Shown one piece after another: positions 53,316 through 64,000 of a stretch of DNA of 64,000 bases. The first letter of the stretch is position 1, and each line of letters opens with the position of its first letter. The translations under genes and the position numbers were made by a program. The DNA is taken from contig JAAPAO010000127.1 of assembly GCA_013115145.1 (NCBI GenBank), positions 1-64,000 on the forward strand. Reading direction: 5' to 3'. Under the pieces are notes generated by a model. That model had not been told where the DNA came from and made no database searches. It saw only the letters and a list, made by a program, of their open reading frames with translations. This DNA comes from Perkinsus chesapeaki. Its lineage: Eukaryota > Perkinsozoa > Perkinsida > Perkinsidae.

Positions 53316-54790
53316 TTGGTGGGAAAGAGCTGAAGGATTACCTCAGATGAGCAACTTATCGTTGACTCAGCGACGCTGACCCAATGAAGAAGCAGGGGTC
53401 TACCACGGGAGAAAATTACGACTAGAACTTTACGACGGAAGGAGATTCGACGATTGTCGACTCCTTGCACTACTAGTAGCACTCAAGAGGGTAACGATTT
53501 GATCAGCTTAATTAGCTCAAGCTGCGGGGAATACGTGCAGCCCGGTTTGGCTAAAAAACGAACAACCGTATTAATAGGGATACAAAACGACATCATGTCA
53601 GTTCTTGGTAGACGGGCTAAATGGTGCAACCTCGCAGATGTACCGAAGATCACTTCTATGGAGAAGCAGTAAGCTTGCCCTCACAAGTAGTTCGAGAATT
53701 TATATGGTCACCGTCACATTCCTCGTCGCCACTGAAGCCGAGCTTACCGAGCGCTTTCTTATTTTGTAACAGAAACAGCGAGTGTACAGACTCTCTACTA
53801 GAGAATCACCTGCATACGCAAGTTGCAGCTTCCGCTTCACATTGCCTGCATTCCCGAAGCAGGTGCACTTCTGCCAACATTAGAAGATTCTAAGGCTTAG
53901 AATCTAAGCGTTCCGCGGACTTAATTTCGGACGTTCTTTCGTTGGTCGACATTAATGCATCCCTGAATCCGGGACCATGATCTAAAGGCTTCTGAAAAGT
54001 CGCAACGGTAGAGTTCCCTATTAGTGATCCGTTATCTGGGGTGCGGCCGAGCTTCAGGTTCGAGTATTCCACAGGTGGTAATGTGGCATTCCGAATGCCT
54101 ACACACTCGGAATGAGGTACTCCCGCGTTTGATGGGATGTAGATACGCGTGCAGCTCGTGGCGCGCACCGCGGGTGTAAAAGAAGTGGATAATGTCTATT
54201 TATTAGCATAGGCTATGTCACTCTATTTGCACTAGTTTGAGATTAGCTGTGCTAGGATTTCAGTATAACTTAGTCAGTGTAGGTAGCTGAGAATTGTTAT
54301 TTTTCCACTGTCCTTTGAAGTTGCACAGTTTGCTATTAGCTATGTGATCTACTCTGTTGCACGCATACGTTAGGCTTTTCTGCGCCTTGGGTTGGAAATT
54401 CTTTCTGGCACTCAACAAGGGTGGTTCTTGCATTACTCGTGATACGCAATGCGCACTGCGCATCCACGATGCAAGCAGTGCTTAAGCATCGTGGTCAAAA
54501 TCATCCTGCGGGAGTTCCTTAATCCGACGCGCGTGTTCCTGCCGGCACGACGCGGTGGGTAGGTGTTTTCCAGCTCTGAGCAGTATGGAGGAAAGCACCG
54601 AAATAGCAGAATTAAGAAAAGTATAGCTATTGAGCTGATAGTACACTCTACTGAGTAGACTCTACTCCGAGTAGACTACTTGTATAAGTTAATCTTATCA
54701 GAAAGAAAGGTTCCCTGATTATTTCCCTAAGAAACTTACTAATATTTTCGGGGATTCTTCCTTGATTTTCCCCTGTCCCACTGTAATATC
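53316..54790. other. Intergenic stretch with decayed repeat and hairpin
   Basis: No gene supported. Around 53900-54100 the minus strand reads phrases (STVATFQKPLDHGPGFRDA) similar to those at 33750-33960. At 54464-54494 a long inverted repeat CCACGATGC...GCATCGTGG with an inner AAGC/GCTT pair can fold into a hairpin. Confidence 0.5.
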
Positions 54791-55078
54791 TTGCGTAATG
54801 ACTTGGTGGAGGGATTAGCCTGGGACATATCTAGGCATTGGTCAGCTTGTAGAGAGTATTTGTTCAGAATAAAGCAAGTAGACAGCCCTTTCTGTAAGCT
54901 ATGCAGTTTGGATGATAATAGTAATGCTGTAGATGGTATTGATCACATACTCCTTTTCAATTGCCGCAAGAATGAGAACATTCGAATTACTTGTTCCGGA
55001 AGTTCTACAATTGTGGCAGATAGAGACGACTTTGTTAGTAGGAAGTTCCTACTAACAAAGTTCCTACTAGGAACGTAG
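54791..55078 (+). pseudogene. Fragment of a non-LTR retrotransposon (C-terminal zinc-knuckle region)
   Basis: The reading RHWSACREYLFRIKQVDSPF followed by CKLC...GIDHILLFNC matches the C-terminal region after the reverse transcriptase of many LINE elements, where a C-x2-C...H-x4-5-C knuckle follows a YL-x-RI stretch. Nothing of the reverse transcriptase or endonuclease is present upstream, so it is a fragment. Its end runs into a perfect palindrome at 55029-55061. Confidence 0.65.
55029..55074 (+). other. Two overlapping perfect palindromes with one-base centres
   Basis: ACTTTGTTAGTAGGAA-G-TTCCTACTAACAAAGT (16-bp arms, 55029-55061), directly overlapped by GTTCCTA-C-TAGGAAC (55060-55074). Confidence 0.9.
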
Positions 55079-57663
55079 TTGATGTCGCGCGGTTCGTTGC
55101 TTTAGCGAGGGGCTTATGATAAATATTCTCCTGCCTTCTCCATTCCGTCGAATGGAGTTCAGGTGATACCACAGCACTGCTTATCAACGTAGCAAAGTCT
55201 GTGCTGCGGAGGGCAGCGCAGGACTCGGAGGGGCACCCCCTCCGAGGGAGTCAGATCTGATGATCGGATTCTGATCGTGAGGTCAACATACAACTAGGAG
55301 ATCTCTGTCTTTTTCAGTAAATGCGCGAGTTATGACCAGGTCATTATGACCTACTGCCAGTAGGCTACTGGTACACCTTCATCACCGAGGAACATCACTT
55401 CACCCCAGCCGCTGCGACTATCTTATGCACTAGCGGCCGTGTACGATCAGGCTTTGCGACAGGATCAGCAGCTCCCGGATCGTGCCGTGACAGTTCCTTC
55501 ATCAGGCGTGGTTGGCTGATGTGGAGGTCAAGTTGACGTCCCATGCAATCATGCACATATAAGAATATCGAACTTCCAAACACAGTTTGCCTGTGTAAAT
55601 GCATATCCTGTTTACGGTCCGAATCAGCTATTTTCAAAACGCATTTCTTCAAAGGACCGATTCTAGCGGCCCAGCAGCCTGAAAAGACCATGGCTTGCTG
55701 TGCGACTCTGCACCGAGCAACTCTTGGCAGATATAATATATTTTTGATGATCAGTTTCTGATCGGATATATCCAATCATGCTATGGATCCCATCATGGAG
55801 TTCCGGTCCGGAACTCCAGCATTTCCGGAACTTCCGGAAATTCTATTCCCAATGGACATTTCCTATACCACTTCTTATTGAGGAGTCCTTAGGTAATACC
55901 TAATGAGTGAGAGCACAGCTTCGGAATTGTTCGGCACTGACCATCCTAGGTCTTGCTAAACAGTTGCCAAGTAAGTAGGTTTGCTCAATCAAATACCAAA
56001 CCTCACGCGGATGGCATATCCCACCTCTTTTCATGAGTGTGTCTACGACCTCATCTAGTCTGGGCATGCAGCTGCCAAGTAGGATAAACACGACAGCGAA
56101 TACCTGTGATATTCACCGATATTATATCATCGATGAAGACATAATCTTCATTCATGATTCATCAAAATGTGTGTGCGTTGAACAGACGGCGCCACGACCA
56201 AAAGTGGCATGGTTTCCTCCGGGAAACCAAGTATTTCCGGTACACATGTAAAAAAATCGGAGCAGGCTATCCTGCACCTTCAAGGCGTATCAAAGACTTC
56301 GGAAACACGGGTGTTGTTACGGATACACAATCTCCGCGCTATCACATCCGGGTCCTAAACCTTAGGACTTAAGGGTTCCGCAGGAGCGACGAGTGGCCAC
56401 TTTCAGCTTGCCCAACGTGTCTCAGCCACCGCCAATACCGAATAAGAATACTTACTCAATAAGTACTGTCTCTGCTTTTGCTTCCGCAAAACGCTTCTCA
56501 GCTGACAGCCACAAGTCATATATATCTACTCTCTGTTACACGCGCTCTTACACAGACTTATCCGGATTTCAGAACTTACCGAACATACAGTCCTCCAAAT
56601 AAACTTAGAATATTTTGAAATAATATCATTACTTCACAACGGGAACGAGTTTAGTGCTCATCTTCGGATATGTTATGCATATGGTAGTTCAGACCCACTT
56701 GTCAAAATATTGTACGGGACTCACGCATAGGCAGAAGCGGTATTTATTAAGTATTCTTATTCGGTTCACGGCGTCGTCGACCCACCCAATGCACAGCCTA
56801 GTAGGCTAAATCTATCGCCGATAATGCAGCCCAAAAAATAAAGTGTCGTTCTCATCGTTCCGACGCATATCCATCAAAGACTTTCTAGCGAATTATTGGG
56901 GACTCACCAATCATTCGAGTAGTGCTCTCCAATTGACTGTCCATTATGGACAGCTCCATTCACTCAAAAACAGTTGGTTCGAGTAAGTGATTTTGCGAGC
57001 TGCTCAGTGATTGTGTCATTCACTCTTATTTACTCTTATAACACAAAATAAGCGCTTGGTAGAAAGGGATTTCGGTAATACCGAATCGGCGGTATATTAG
57101 AAAGTAAAGCCTTGATCATTACGAATTGATCCGTGCTTAGCTGTTGGCTGAGGAAACCAACCAGGTGATGCATACCTAATAACGAACAACCAGTTGCCGT
57201 ATAATACAACTTGCCTGAAGCTCAAGCACGCCATGGAGTAGTCAAGCCTAATGTAATCCTATCCTAATGAGCTCTCACTGTAGTATTACAAATTTATAAA
57301 CATATTGTAATCATAGTAACATAAGCTAATCTATATACTATTATAACAGTACTTACACTATATAGTAATACTATAATATATAATAAAAATATATATATCT
57401 ACATCACAATTTATACTCTCTTATAGTTTTTAGATTCATTATTGATGCATACTTGTTAGTAACAAGTCACAAGTTGTTACTTTATAATCTATATACTATT
57501 TTGATACTTATACTATATATCAATAATAATACATAATACAATATAATAATAATAGATCTATATTACGATTTATATTACTATATAATTTTTAGAATCATTA
57601 TTGATCCACACTGGTTATGTACTCCATTACTGGATTTACCCCACTGCCTGGTTCACCCTCCCC
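55079..57663. other. Long non-coding stretch with palindromes and AT-rich duplicated segment
   Basis: No supported gene. It holds a GC-rich hairpin CTCGGAGGGG-CACC...CTCCGAG (55224-55246), two adjacent one-base-centre palindromes with 10-bp arms (GGAGTTCCGG-T-CCGGAACTCC at 55797-55817; ATTTCCGGAA-C-TTCCGGAAAT at 55821-55841), and a diverged AT-rich direct duplication at about 57337-57460 and 57487-57620. The minus-strand ORF at 55395-55775 has no family features. Confidence 0.6.
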
Positions 57664-59492
57664 TTACAATCCAGTCTTATATTTATAACACTGCCACACA
57701 CTCCATCCACTGACCAGACTAATACCCAACAGCGCCATAGCTGACAAACGATAATTACAATTGGAGCCCCTCAAATTGAAGAACACTTACACAGAAATCT
57801 AGACTTCCTCGATTTGATCCAATATGGAGCCCGAACTGCAGCCAAGAGAGATAATCCGGATACTATCATCATCGATGAGCAGAAGAGGCCTTCGCCCAGA
57901 TACTGACCGCGAAACTGCGGCAAATTGAAAAAAATAGTTTTAAAGAAAATAGGGAAAAAGTTTGGGGCTACTTACTCCTTTCAAAATGTACTCTGTATTT
58001 CCATTCCTATCTCGTCCGGAGAATATCATCCCATTAAGCAGGTTATAGAAAATACCAGAAGTTGATATCATCTGAACGAGCCATCGGACGACCAAGGTTC
58101 GAACCCCGGGGCTTCCTACTTCTATCAAAAGTGCTGCAATAATGCATACCACATGCCACCTTCTGGCTGCATATAGTCCATAAATAATGAGGCCGATTGC
58201 TGCTAGGATGAGACACCATACTTTCACGGCGTGCTGAGAATAACTAGTACTCAGGTGAGATGCGACAAATATCCCAACAGACGCAACTGTGAAATTTGGA
58301 TGACGAGAAACAAAAGGAAGCCATCGAAGGACATTAAACAGACCCGTTCTCGATAGATCTCTGCGACGAATCTCCTATGTACGTGATTGGATAATTCACC
58401 TCAACAATTCTGCCAAAAGTTTTACTGAAACGCGTCACGCTATCGATTTATTTTCTCGGACTGTAAGGCCTAGCTGAACTCGGCTAGTTCTCTCCCATAG
58501 AAAGGAAGGCAAGTGTGAGTTCCTGGCAGAGTCCGTTACAGATACCCTCATTCCCTTACTACCATAACTCTCTCCTGTTTGGTAGTGTACGCTTCTACAT
58601 GCTTCCCAGTTTTGATATTCATCCAATCGAGTATCTCACCAACTGGTGGTTCTAACTTGGTCTGATGGTAGATCTCCGATGAAGCTATCTGATATTCTCT
58701 TAGGGACTTCTTGTACTTCAATTTTGACCCTTCATGGAGGTGAACCTATGAGCCAAATTCAGGCTAAGCAATCGGTTCTCCTGAGCTGGCTTTGAATGTT
58801 CCATTAAGGTACACTGCTCGAAAAAAGTATAAAAATGAACGTGCGTGAAAACTACGAGTGTTTCAGCCCCTAGCCAAACGTATCAAATTGAAGAGCAGAG
58901 ATCTAATGCCAGCCTCTTCCATAGTCGGGCCTCCAATTGACAGTTCCTACAACCGAGCCTTCTCCATATACTACCAAATGTGGCACTGACTTGAAGCCGT
59001 GCAGCCTCTGCAAGTCCCTATTATGAAAGGCATTCATTTCCACAAAGAACACTGGCTCTTCATCTTCGTCTGACTCTCCTACCGCTCCCGCCTGAGAAAT
59101 CGGTCAAGTGTCCGTCATTCTTCCCGCCGAAAAAAATCTTTTTAAAAGACTCCGCAACCAGTTTTACATTGGAAGCGTTGTTCACTTCAAAACTATTTCC
59201 TCTTCATGGCCCGGACTCGTTAGGAGAATAAAATTTATGTTAAGCTCATATGGGCTCTTCCCATCCCCGTAATAGATCCTCGATGGATAAACCCCCGAGC
59301 CCCGAGGTTGGGGAATCCACTGTTATTACCATATAATGTGACATGGCCGCCTTATCGAATGCCTCACCAATAGGACCACAGACATCACATACCGCTCCCG
59401 GAGCGGTAATGAGGACAAATGCATGGTATGGACGAGGGTCCTCGAGAAGGAGCCTCCTGTATTCTTCAGTGCTAAGGGATATCTTGGCCGAC
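57664..59492 (-). CDS. Oligosaccharyltransferase OST3/OST6-like subunit (5' end unresolved)
   Basis: Thioredoxin-like subunit of the ER N-glycosylation complex (TUSC3/MAGT1/Ost3 family). The exon from 59492 down contains ISLSTEEYRRLLLEDPRPYH, AFVLITAPGAV and the redox motif CDVC (CDVCGPIGEAFDKAA). A later exon near 59060-58910 has FFVEMNAFHNRDLQRLHGFK and SVPHLVVYGEG. The membrane part follows: NVLRWLPFVSRHPNFTVASV, VWCLILAAIGLIIYGLY, LLIE/MISTSGIFYNLLNGM, NTEYILKG, FRGQYLGEGLFCSSMMIVSG and finally MALLGISLVSGWSVWQCYKY, stop at 57664. Introns at 57741-57790, 57916-57975 and 58072-58119 are clear. The exon with the signal peptide was not found; it should lie upstream of 59492. Confidence 0.83.
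58072..58119 (-). repeat. 48-nt intron with T-arm-like core in the OST3/6-like gene
   Basis: Minus strand: GTAGGAAGCCCCGGGGTTCG, AACCTTGGTCGTCC, GATGGCTCGTTCAG. It joins LLIE to MISTSGIFYN at a position inside a conserved membrane helix of the OST3 family, so it is a verified intron in an unrelated gene. Confidence 0.88.
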
Positions 59493-59659
59493 CTGAAAGG
59501 AATCTTTCCAATGGGAAGATATATTTATAATGTGATATTATTTCTTATTGTACTAACTCCAGCTGCTCGCAATCAGCCACTATTTCGAACAATGTCTCCC
59601 GTTTTAAGGCGGACTCGTAGGTGGGATTGTTATCGAACAACATATTGCTCGGTATAATA

Positions 59660-60969
59660 GTATATGCTACCACTACTAAATAGACTGGATTTGAGGCTTT
59701 GGAAACCTCAGAGAAGCATCAGGAAAATGCAGACAGGAATCAAAATATCTGATAAACTAATTATTTCAACGTTCAATTCTAGAAAAAAAAGCAAGCTTTA
59801 CTCTGAGTGTTACGATGTAGCAGATTGCTGACTCCGCTGGTATCCGTATCTATATTCTCTCGGGTGCGCTACTCTCTCGAGTGCGCGGATGCAAGAAGAT
59901 ATGCACATCATTGGACAGTTTCAGAGGAAGAATGTAACAGTGACGATCGGATGATGATTGATAATTGTGATAATTCGTCTACTCATTGATCATATTGTAT
60001 ATCTCTCAGTGGTTCTTTCTTCCTCTGATTCACTTGCCAACTCGGGTACAGCTCGAGTCCCTAATCCACACTATTACGGAGAGCGACCTTGAGTTGTTCA
60101 GTGACTCGGAGTACGAGGACTACGAATCAGCTAACGAGATGACTACAACGAATGACACTATTATTGATATGGTCCAAATCTACTACAACAGGTTCTATAG
60201 TTGGTACCAATAGTGTAAATAGTAGTATTGACGCTATTACGTCTTAAAGCGAGTAGTTACTCTTGATAATCTAGCATTGCATTTTACAGTAGCCTTTAGT
60301 CGTTCTTAATTCCCATAATACCCATACTACCGGCCTCCAGTCTCCTCGTAAGCCTCCTGTGTGAGTTGTTCAAGCCTATGCTTCTTAATTTCACCATTAC
60401 TCGTAGCGTTAGTACTACAGTATATTGTAGCTAGTAGTAACAATAGGAATCTATAAGGAACCATTTACTAAACAAAGTAACTGTCAATAGTTGCCAATAG
60501 GTTCAATGACTTATTAGAGCCTCCTCTAAACAAAATAACTGTCAACAGCCGCCAATAGCTTCAATGACTTATTATAACCGCTTCTTTCATTTAATATAGG
60601 CTTCCCCGGAACAAAACTGGATTCCGAGTCGGGTTGGTAGAGTGCTTTGAAATACCTGGTTACCTGATCTATACATTTTATTGAAAAAGATATGCATCAA
60701 TCGTGGCACGCGAAACATCGCGACATTTTTATCAACTACCTTAACAGCTAGAGCCCAATGATAAAAATACGATTGCATTAAGACCGGATTTGTGGATTAT
60801 TCGACATAGTAATACTATGAATGTATGACATTATAGTGTGAACGGTTTAAAGCAAACCGTCTACGTGAGAAAGGATCTTTCTTGCACTTTGCGCGAAATT
60901 GGCATTTAGGCGTCGAACCGGACAAATAAACGGTTACCAGTCTCCAGTAGTATTGTTATTCTCCATGTT
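59660..60969. other. Intergenic stretch with a 58-bp tandem pair
   Basis: No supported gene; plus-strand frames at 59807-60213 lack family features. 60468-60525 and 60526-60583 are two diverged copies of a 58-bp unit (CTAAACAAAGTAACTGTCAA...CAATGACTTATTA). Confidence 0.55.
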
Positions 60970-61803
60970 ATGGTGACATTCTTTGACAAGTTCACAACAG
61001 TGATTGTCATTGGAGCTCTCGTTGCTCTCGCTCTACAAGGGTGCCCAACTAAGGCAGATCAGCAACCTCTATCAGACGTCTCGACTTGCTCCTGGGCTGG
61101 TAACAATGGTAACAGTATCGACCTGACCAAAAATGGGAATGTTTTCATGTTGAGCTCTTTCACATGTGGCAAGGAAACGCGGTGAGAAAAAATTTTGGTG
61201 ACTGAAAATTGTGCTACGTTAAAGTTTGAAACGAGTCACTCAACTTTAATTAGAGCATGTGCACTTTTTGGTCTAAAATTCGGAGAAAATGCGGACACGA
61301 TGGATGCGCACGAAGTTGCTCGTTGCTTTCTCGGTGAAGTATTCAATTTTAGAGTCCCGAAAATGGACGTCCTACGGTGCTCGTTCTAGTCGGATTTCTT
61401 CATTTGCTATTCCACTTCTCCAGTAGTCTCTGAGTGCATATAATTCGTGCACTTAGTTTTAAGAAAGTGTTCGGAAGGTACACTACACAGCACCTCAACC
61501 AGCACAGTAATATGGTGGCAGCGTTCACTGTGTCATCCGACGAGAAAACCGCTTCTAATTGCAAGGAGCTACTCAAAGTGGTTGCTAATAAACTCACCGA
61601 TGAGAAACAAAAAGCAGGCAAAAGCTCGTGGTTTGGTCATTCAAAACCTGTGCAGTGGCAGGATGTCTCGCAGACTCTCTGCCTTTTGGCCGAAACGCCG
61701 GGAACTGGTCACTTCCAAGCACCGTCCCTTAATCCATTACAGAGCCAGGCAGGCTTCGTTCAGCAACAGCATCAACAACAACAACAACAACAGCAACAAC
61801 AGC

Positions 61804-61835
<32 letters not shown>

Positions 61836-62156
61836 CTGCCCAGACAACAGGCGTCGGTCGCTCCGGCGCTTAACCAACCTCAACCAGCTCAGATTTACAC
61901 TGGTGCGCAGCAACCAATAGGTGTACAAGTACAGCAGCAGCAGCAGCACCAGCAAAGCGATGCTGCACCAGTTGACGGGGGGCAACCATCTAATCCAGTA
62001 ATAGCGGCGGCCCCATTCCAACCTGTTCAAAATCTTAACCAAGCACCACAAGCTCAAGAGCAGCCTGCAAATAGTGCAGCGACGCAACAGCAGCTAAACA
62101 CTGGAGTTGGTCAGCCTGTGATGGCGGTAGACGGTGGCCAAAGAGTCGGCGGATAA
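60970..62156 (+). CDS. Secreted polyglutamine protein (probable multi-exon)
   Basis: The ATG at 60970 opens with a signal peptide (VIVIGALVALALQGCPTKAD) and a short Cys-containing stretch to about 61182, where a GTGAGA donor follows. Probable later exons are around 61256-61389 (CALFGLKFGENADTMDAHEV, ARCFLGEVFNFRVPKMD) and 61440-62156 (KVFGRYTTQHLNQHSNMVAA, NCKELLKVVANKLTDEKQKA, WFGHSKPVQWQDVSQTLCLL). The last part carries a long uninterrupted Gln run encoded mostly by CAA (61765-61836), then Gln/Pro/Ala-rich sequence. The CAA run is a microsatellite likely to vary in length. No family recognised; the exon chain is inference. Confidence 0.55.
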
Positions 62157-62321
62157 GAAATGATTTATAACCATGTTCTTCATGTACCTGTGATGTTGTT
62201 GGTAAGATTCGATTGTCTCGTTGTTACAAGATAATAAACACTCTTAGCGAGTATCAGTTGGTCGAACAAGCGTTACGAGTTGTATCCGCAGCTATTGTTG
62301 GTTATACAACAGTCTAGCAAC

Positions 62322-63461
62322 ATGTCCCGAGAACCGGCACAGCCTTCGAATACATTCGATGAGGTATGCACCGTGTTTCCGAATCACCAGTTCTAAGGGA
62401 CTGTCGCTGTGTGGTCACAGTGTGATCGTCTACGTAGGAGAAGTGAGAAGCGTTCATCAGGTCAACCTTGAACGAGGTGCACGGGTTGACGGAGCTGAAA
62501 TAGACATTTTAAGGGCATACTTTTACAAAGTTGTAATAATTACAACTTGCACGACCCATAACCGAAGGCTCTTTCTAAATTATTACTTCTCCGATATCCC
62601 GCTTTTAGAGCTCCCAACACGGCGTGTGTTCCAGCGAGGACCTTCCTGGACTGATGCGTCGGTGCGGTTTCGCCCCGTCAAAGAAAATGTTAGTCGCGTA
62701 CCAAGTAAACGGGGAGCTGGCGTTACCTGATACAAGCCACCACCTTTGGGACTCACTGCCCACTTACGCGATATTATATTATTATTTGACAGGCTGTAGT
62801 AGATGGCACCTACAGTAGGTGACATACTGAATCCCATCGTCAACGGGCGTTTTGCAATGTCACTGATTGTGGCAAACCGGCTCTGGTGGGAAGGGACCTT
62901 TACCCTTCCCAGGAGGAAATCAAGGACGCGGGAGACTTGATGTCTTTCGGCACTTTCCTCGACTACTGTCGTCGGTGTCGCACGGATACGCCAAAGTACA
63001 GCCTGGATGAGCTGCTGGAATTCTGCAAATCACTGAGTAATGACGAGAAAGATGGTGTTCTACCAGTCAAAGTGATCAGGTAGGTATATCTTATAATCAT
63101 GTTGGGCATTATCCTGTTCCTTCGCCGGATGGGGATAGGCCAAGCGAATGTGAAAATTCAGTCCAACTAGCGGCGACTACCGAAGTTGGGAACAGCATTA
63201 ACAGAACGTGCTTACCAACTACGAGTTCTCCGGTTAGCAGGCCTTGTTACACTCCTTGACTTTATGATATTGAATTGAGATTACGGGTGGGCTGTCCCAG
63301 TATGGGGTCACGTCACTTTCAGGAATCTCCTGGGAAATGTCGGAGAGCCACTGGATGAAATCGAGCTAGAAAACTTCACCCGTGACTTTGCAGACAGCAG
63401 ATCGGACAGCGTGGACTGTGCGCATATGCTTAGACGTGAGCTTAGAGCATCGATCATTTAG
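62322..63461 (+). CDS. Calmodulin/myosin-light-chain-like EF-hand-fold protein
   Basis: Exon 1 at 62322-62363 (MSREPAQPSNTFDE), intron from 62364 to 62608, exon 2 from 62609 (SSQHGVCSSEDLPGLMRRCG, FAPSKKM), an unresolved junction, exon 3 to 63079 (GRDLYPSQEEIKDAGDLMSF, GTFLDYCRRC, SLDELLEFCKSLSND), intron 63080-63322 and exon 4 at 63323-63461 (NLLGNVGEPLDEIELENFTR, DFADSRSDSVDCAHMLRREL) with stop TAG. The LR-x-CG-x-x-P pattern and the repeated helix pairs match the calmodulin superfamily, but the calcium-binding loops are degenerate. This is typical of myosin light chains, such as apicomplexan MLC1-type proteins. Binding to an unconventional myosin is inference. Confidence 0.75.
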
Positions 63462-64000
63462 GGGAATAGTTTCTCGCGTGAGGAGTAATTTCTTCGAGTA
63501 ATCTTCGACGAAAATATCTGTTCCTGTCCAATTCATCATTTGTGGAGCGAGGTTTGTTTCCAGATCTGCTACAACTCTATAGGCAAGTCACATGCGCTTG
63601 CTAAACCTATAATCCATTGTTTCAAGTCGGAAGGTTTGGAACGTATTTCTACGAGCCAGAATGATGCATGAGCGCAAATTGCGCTCATGCGGTGCGATGC
63701 GCAATGCGAGTGCTCCTATGCGCATTCGCTGGCTGGGATAGTGTGCCGATGTCGGTAGAAGAGTTGTGCACCGATTGTGCTTTATCCAGCCTGGATTGTG
63801 GGATCAACCGATGTTCACCGTTAAACTAGCGCTGTTGATTGCGTAATGAGAATTCATGTCTATATTCCTTAGTCACGAAATTTTGAAGAGCGGTTTCGCC
63901 CGGTTCAGAAGAATGGGCCATTCGAGGTCTGAGTCGAGAGTTTTGACCCGAAACCAGTTTTGAGCTTTTGTGAAAGCATGAGTGTCGATTTCGATTTATG
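63462..64000. other. 3' flank of the light-chain-like gene
   Basis: No gene seen. It contains the perfect palindrome GCATGAGCGCAA-A-TTGCGCTCATGC (63666-63690, 12-bp arms, one-base centre), followed by several CGCAATGCG-like words. Confidence 0.6.

Noticed and set aside
11089-58115. Complete tRNA genes at the T-arm sequences
   Set aside because: For each T-arm I looked for a matching 5' acceptor strand, D-arm and anticodon arm at the expected distance and found none; only the 3' portion is present.

Overview
The window is nuclear DNA of a unicellular eukaryote. Genes are split by very short GT-AG introns, mostly 41-60 nt, and the gene content is eukaryotic: V-ATPase subunit c, CCR4-NOT, a USP7-type deubiquitinase, a Bet1-like SNARE, an OST3/6-like subunit and a calmodulin-like light chain. 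Lineage-specific secreted proteins, TIR-like membrane proteins and a multi-pass membrane family that I associate with dinoflagellates point to an alveolate, most likely a Perkinsus-like perkinsozoan (inference, moderate confidence).

Layout. 1-2.6 kb: two near-identical tandem V-ATPase proteolipid genes, the first cut by the window edge. 4.1-7.5 kb: two tandem TIR-like membrane protein genes sharing a 236-bp almost identical core. 7.7-9.6 kb: a NOT2/3/5-domain gene. 9.7-10.97 kb: a diverged tandem duplication without a clear gene. 10.98-19.4 kb (minus): a USP7-type deubiquitinase with MATH, catalytic and probable ubiquitin-like parts. 19.8-23.5 kb (minus): an ATP-grasp protein. 23.7-25 kb: weak plus-strand exons. 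25.9-35.6 kb: four full members and one remnant of a small membrane-anchored secreted protein family, with segmental duplication between members. 35.9-38.5 kb: gag-like and unrecognised frame-broken ORFs. 39.1-49.5 kb (minus): Bet1-like SNARE, weakly defined multi-exon genes, a WW-domain gene and a large multi-pass membrane protein. 50.5-55.1 kb: one hypothetical ORF, one secreted protein, one LINE remnant. 57.7-59.5 kb (minus): OST3/6-like subunit. 61-62.2 kb: a secreted polyglutamine protein. 62.3-63.5 kb: a calmodulin/myosin-light-chain-like gene.

The most striking signal is in the introns. Many 40-58-nt introns of the minus-strand genes are built from recurring short sequence families. 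One family looks like the 3' end of a tRNA gene (T-arm, acceptor-like strand, T-run) and occurs in both orientations. Others carry GCGGAGCGAAGCG, GTAAGATAC/AAATAGGTT, GGCGGAAATGTGGTATTA, AATTTCGTGGCGCAG, GCGCACTGTGAAGATT or ATCGATCACGTG. Several of these introns are delimited independently by protein homology (USP7, OST3, ATP-grasp), so they are real introns. Together they look like several families of introner-type elements, one apparently tRNA-derived.

Exon coordinates come from reading splice signals and homology by eye. Gene ends in the multi-exon minus-strand genes are approximate where stated.
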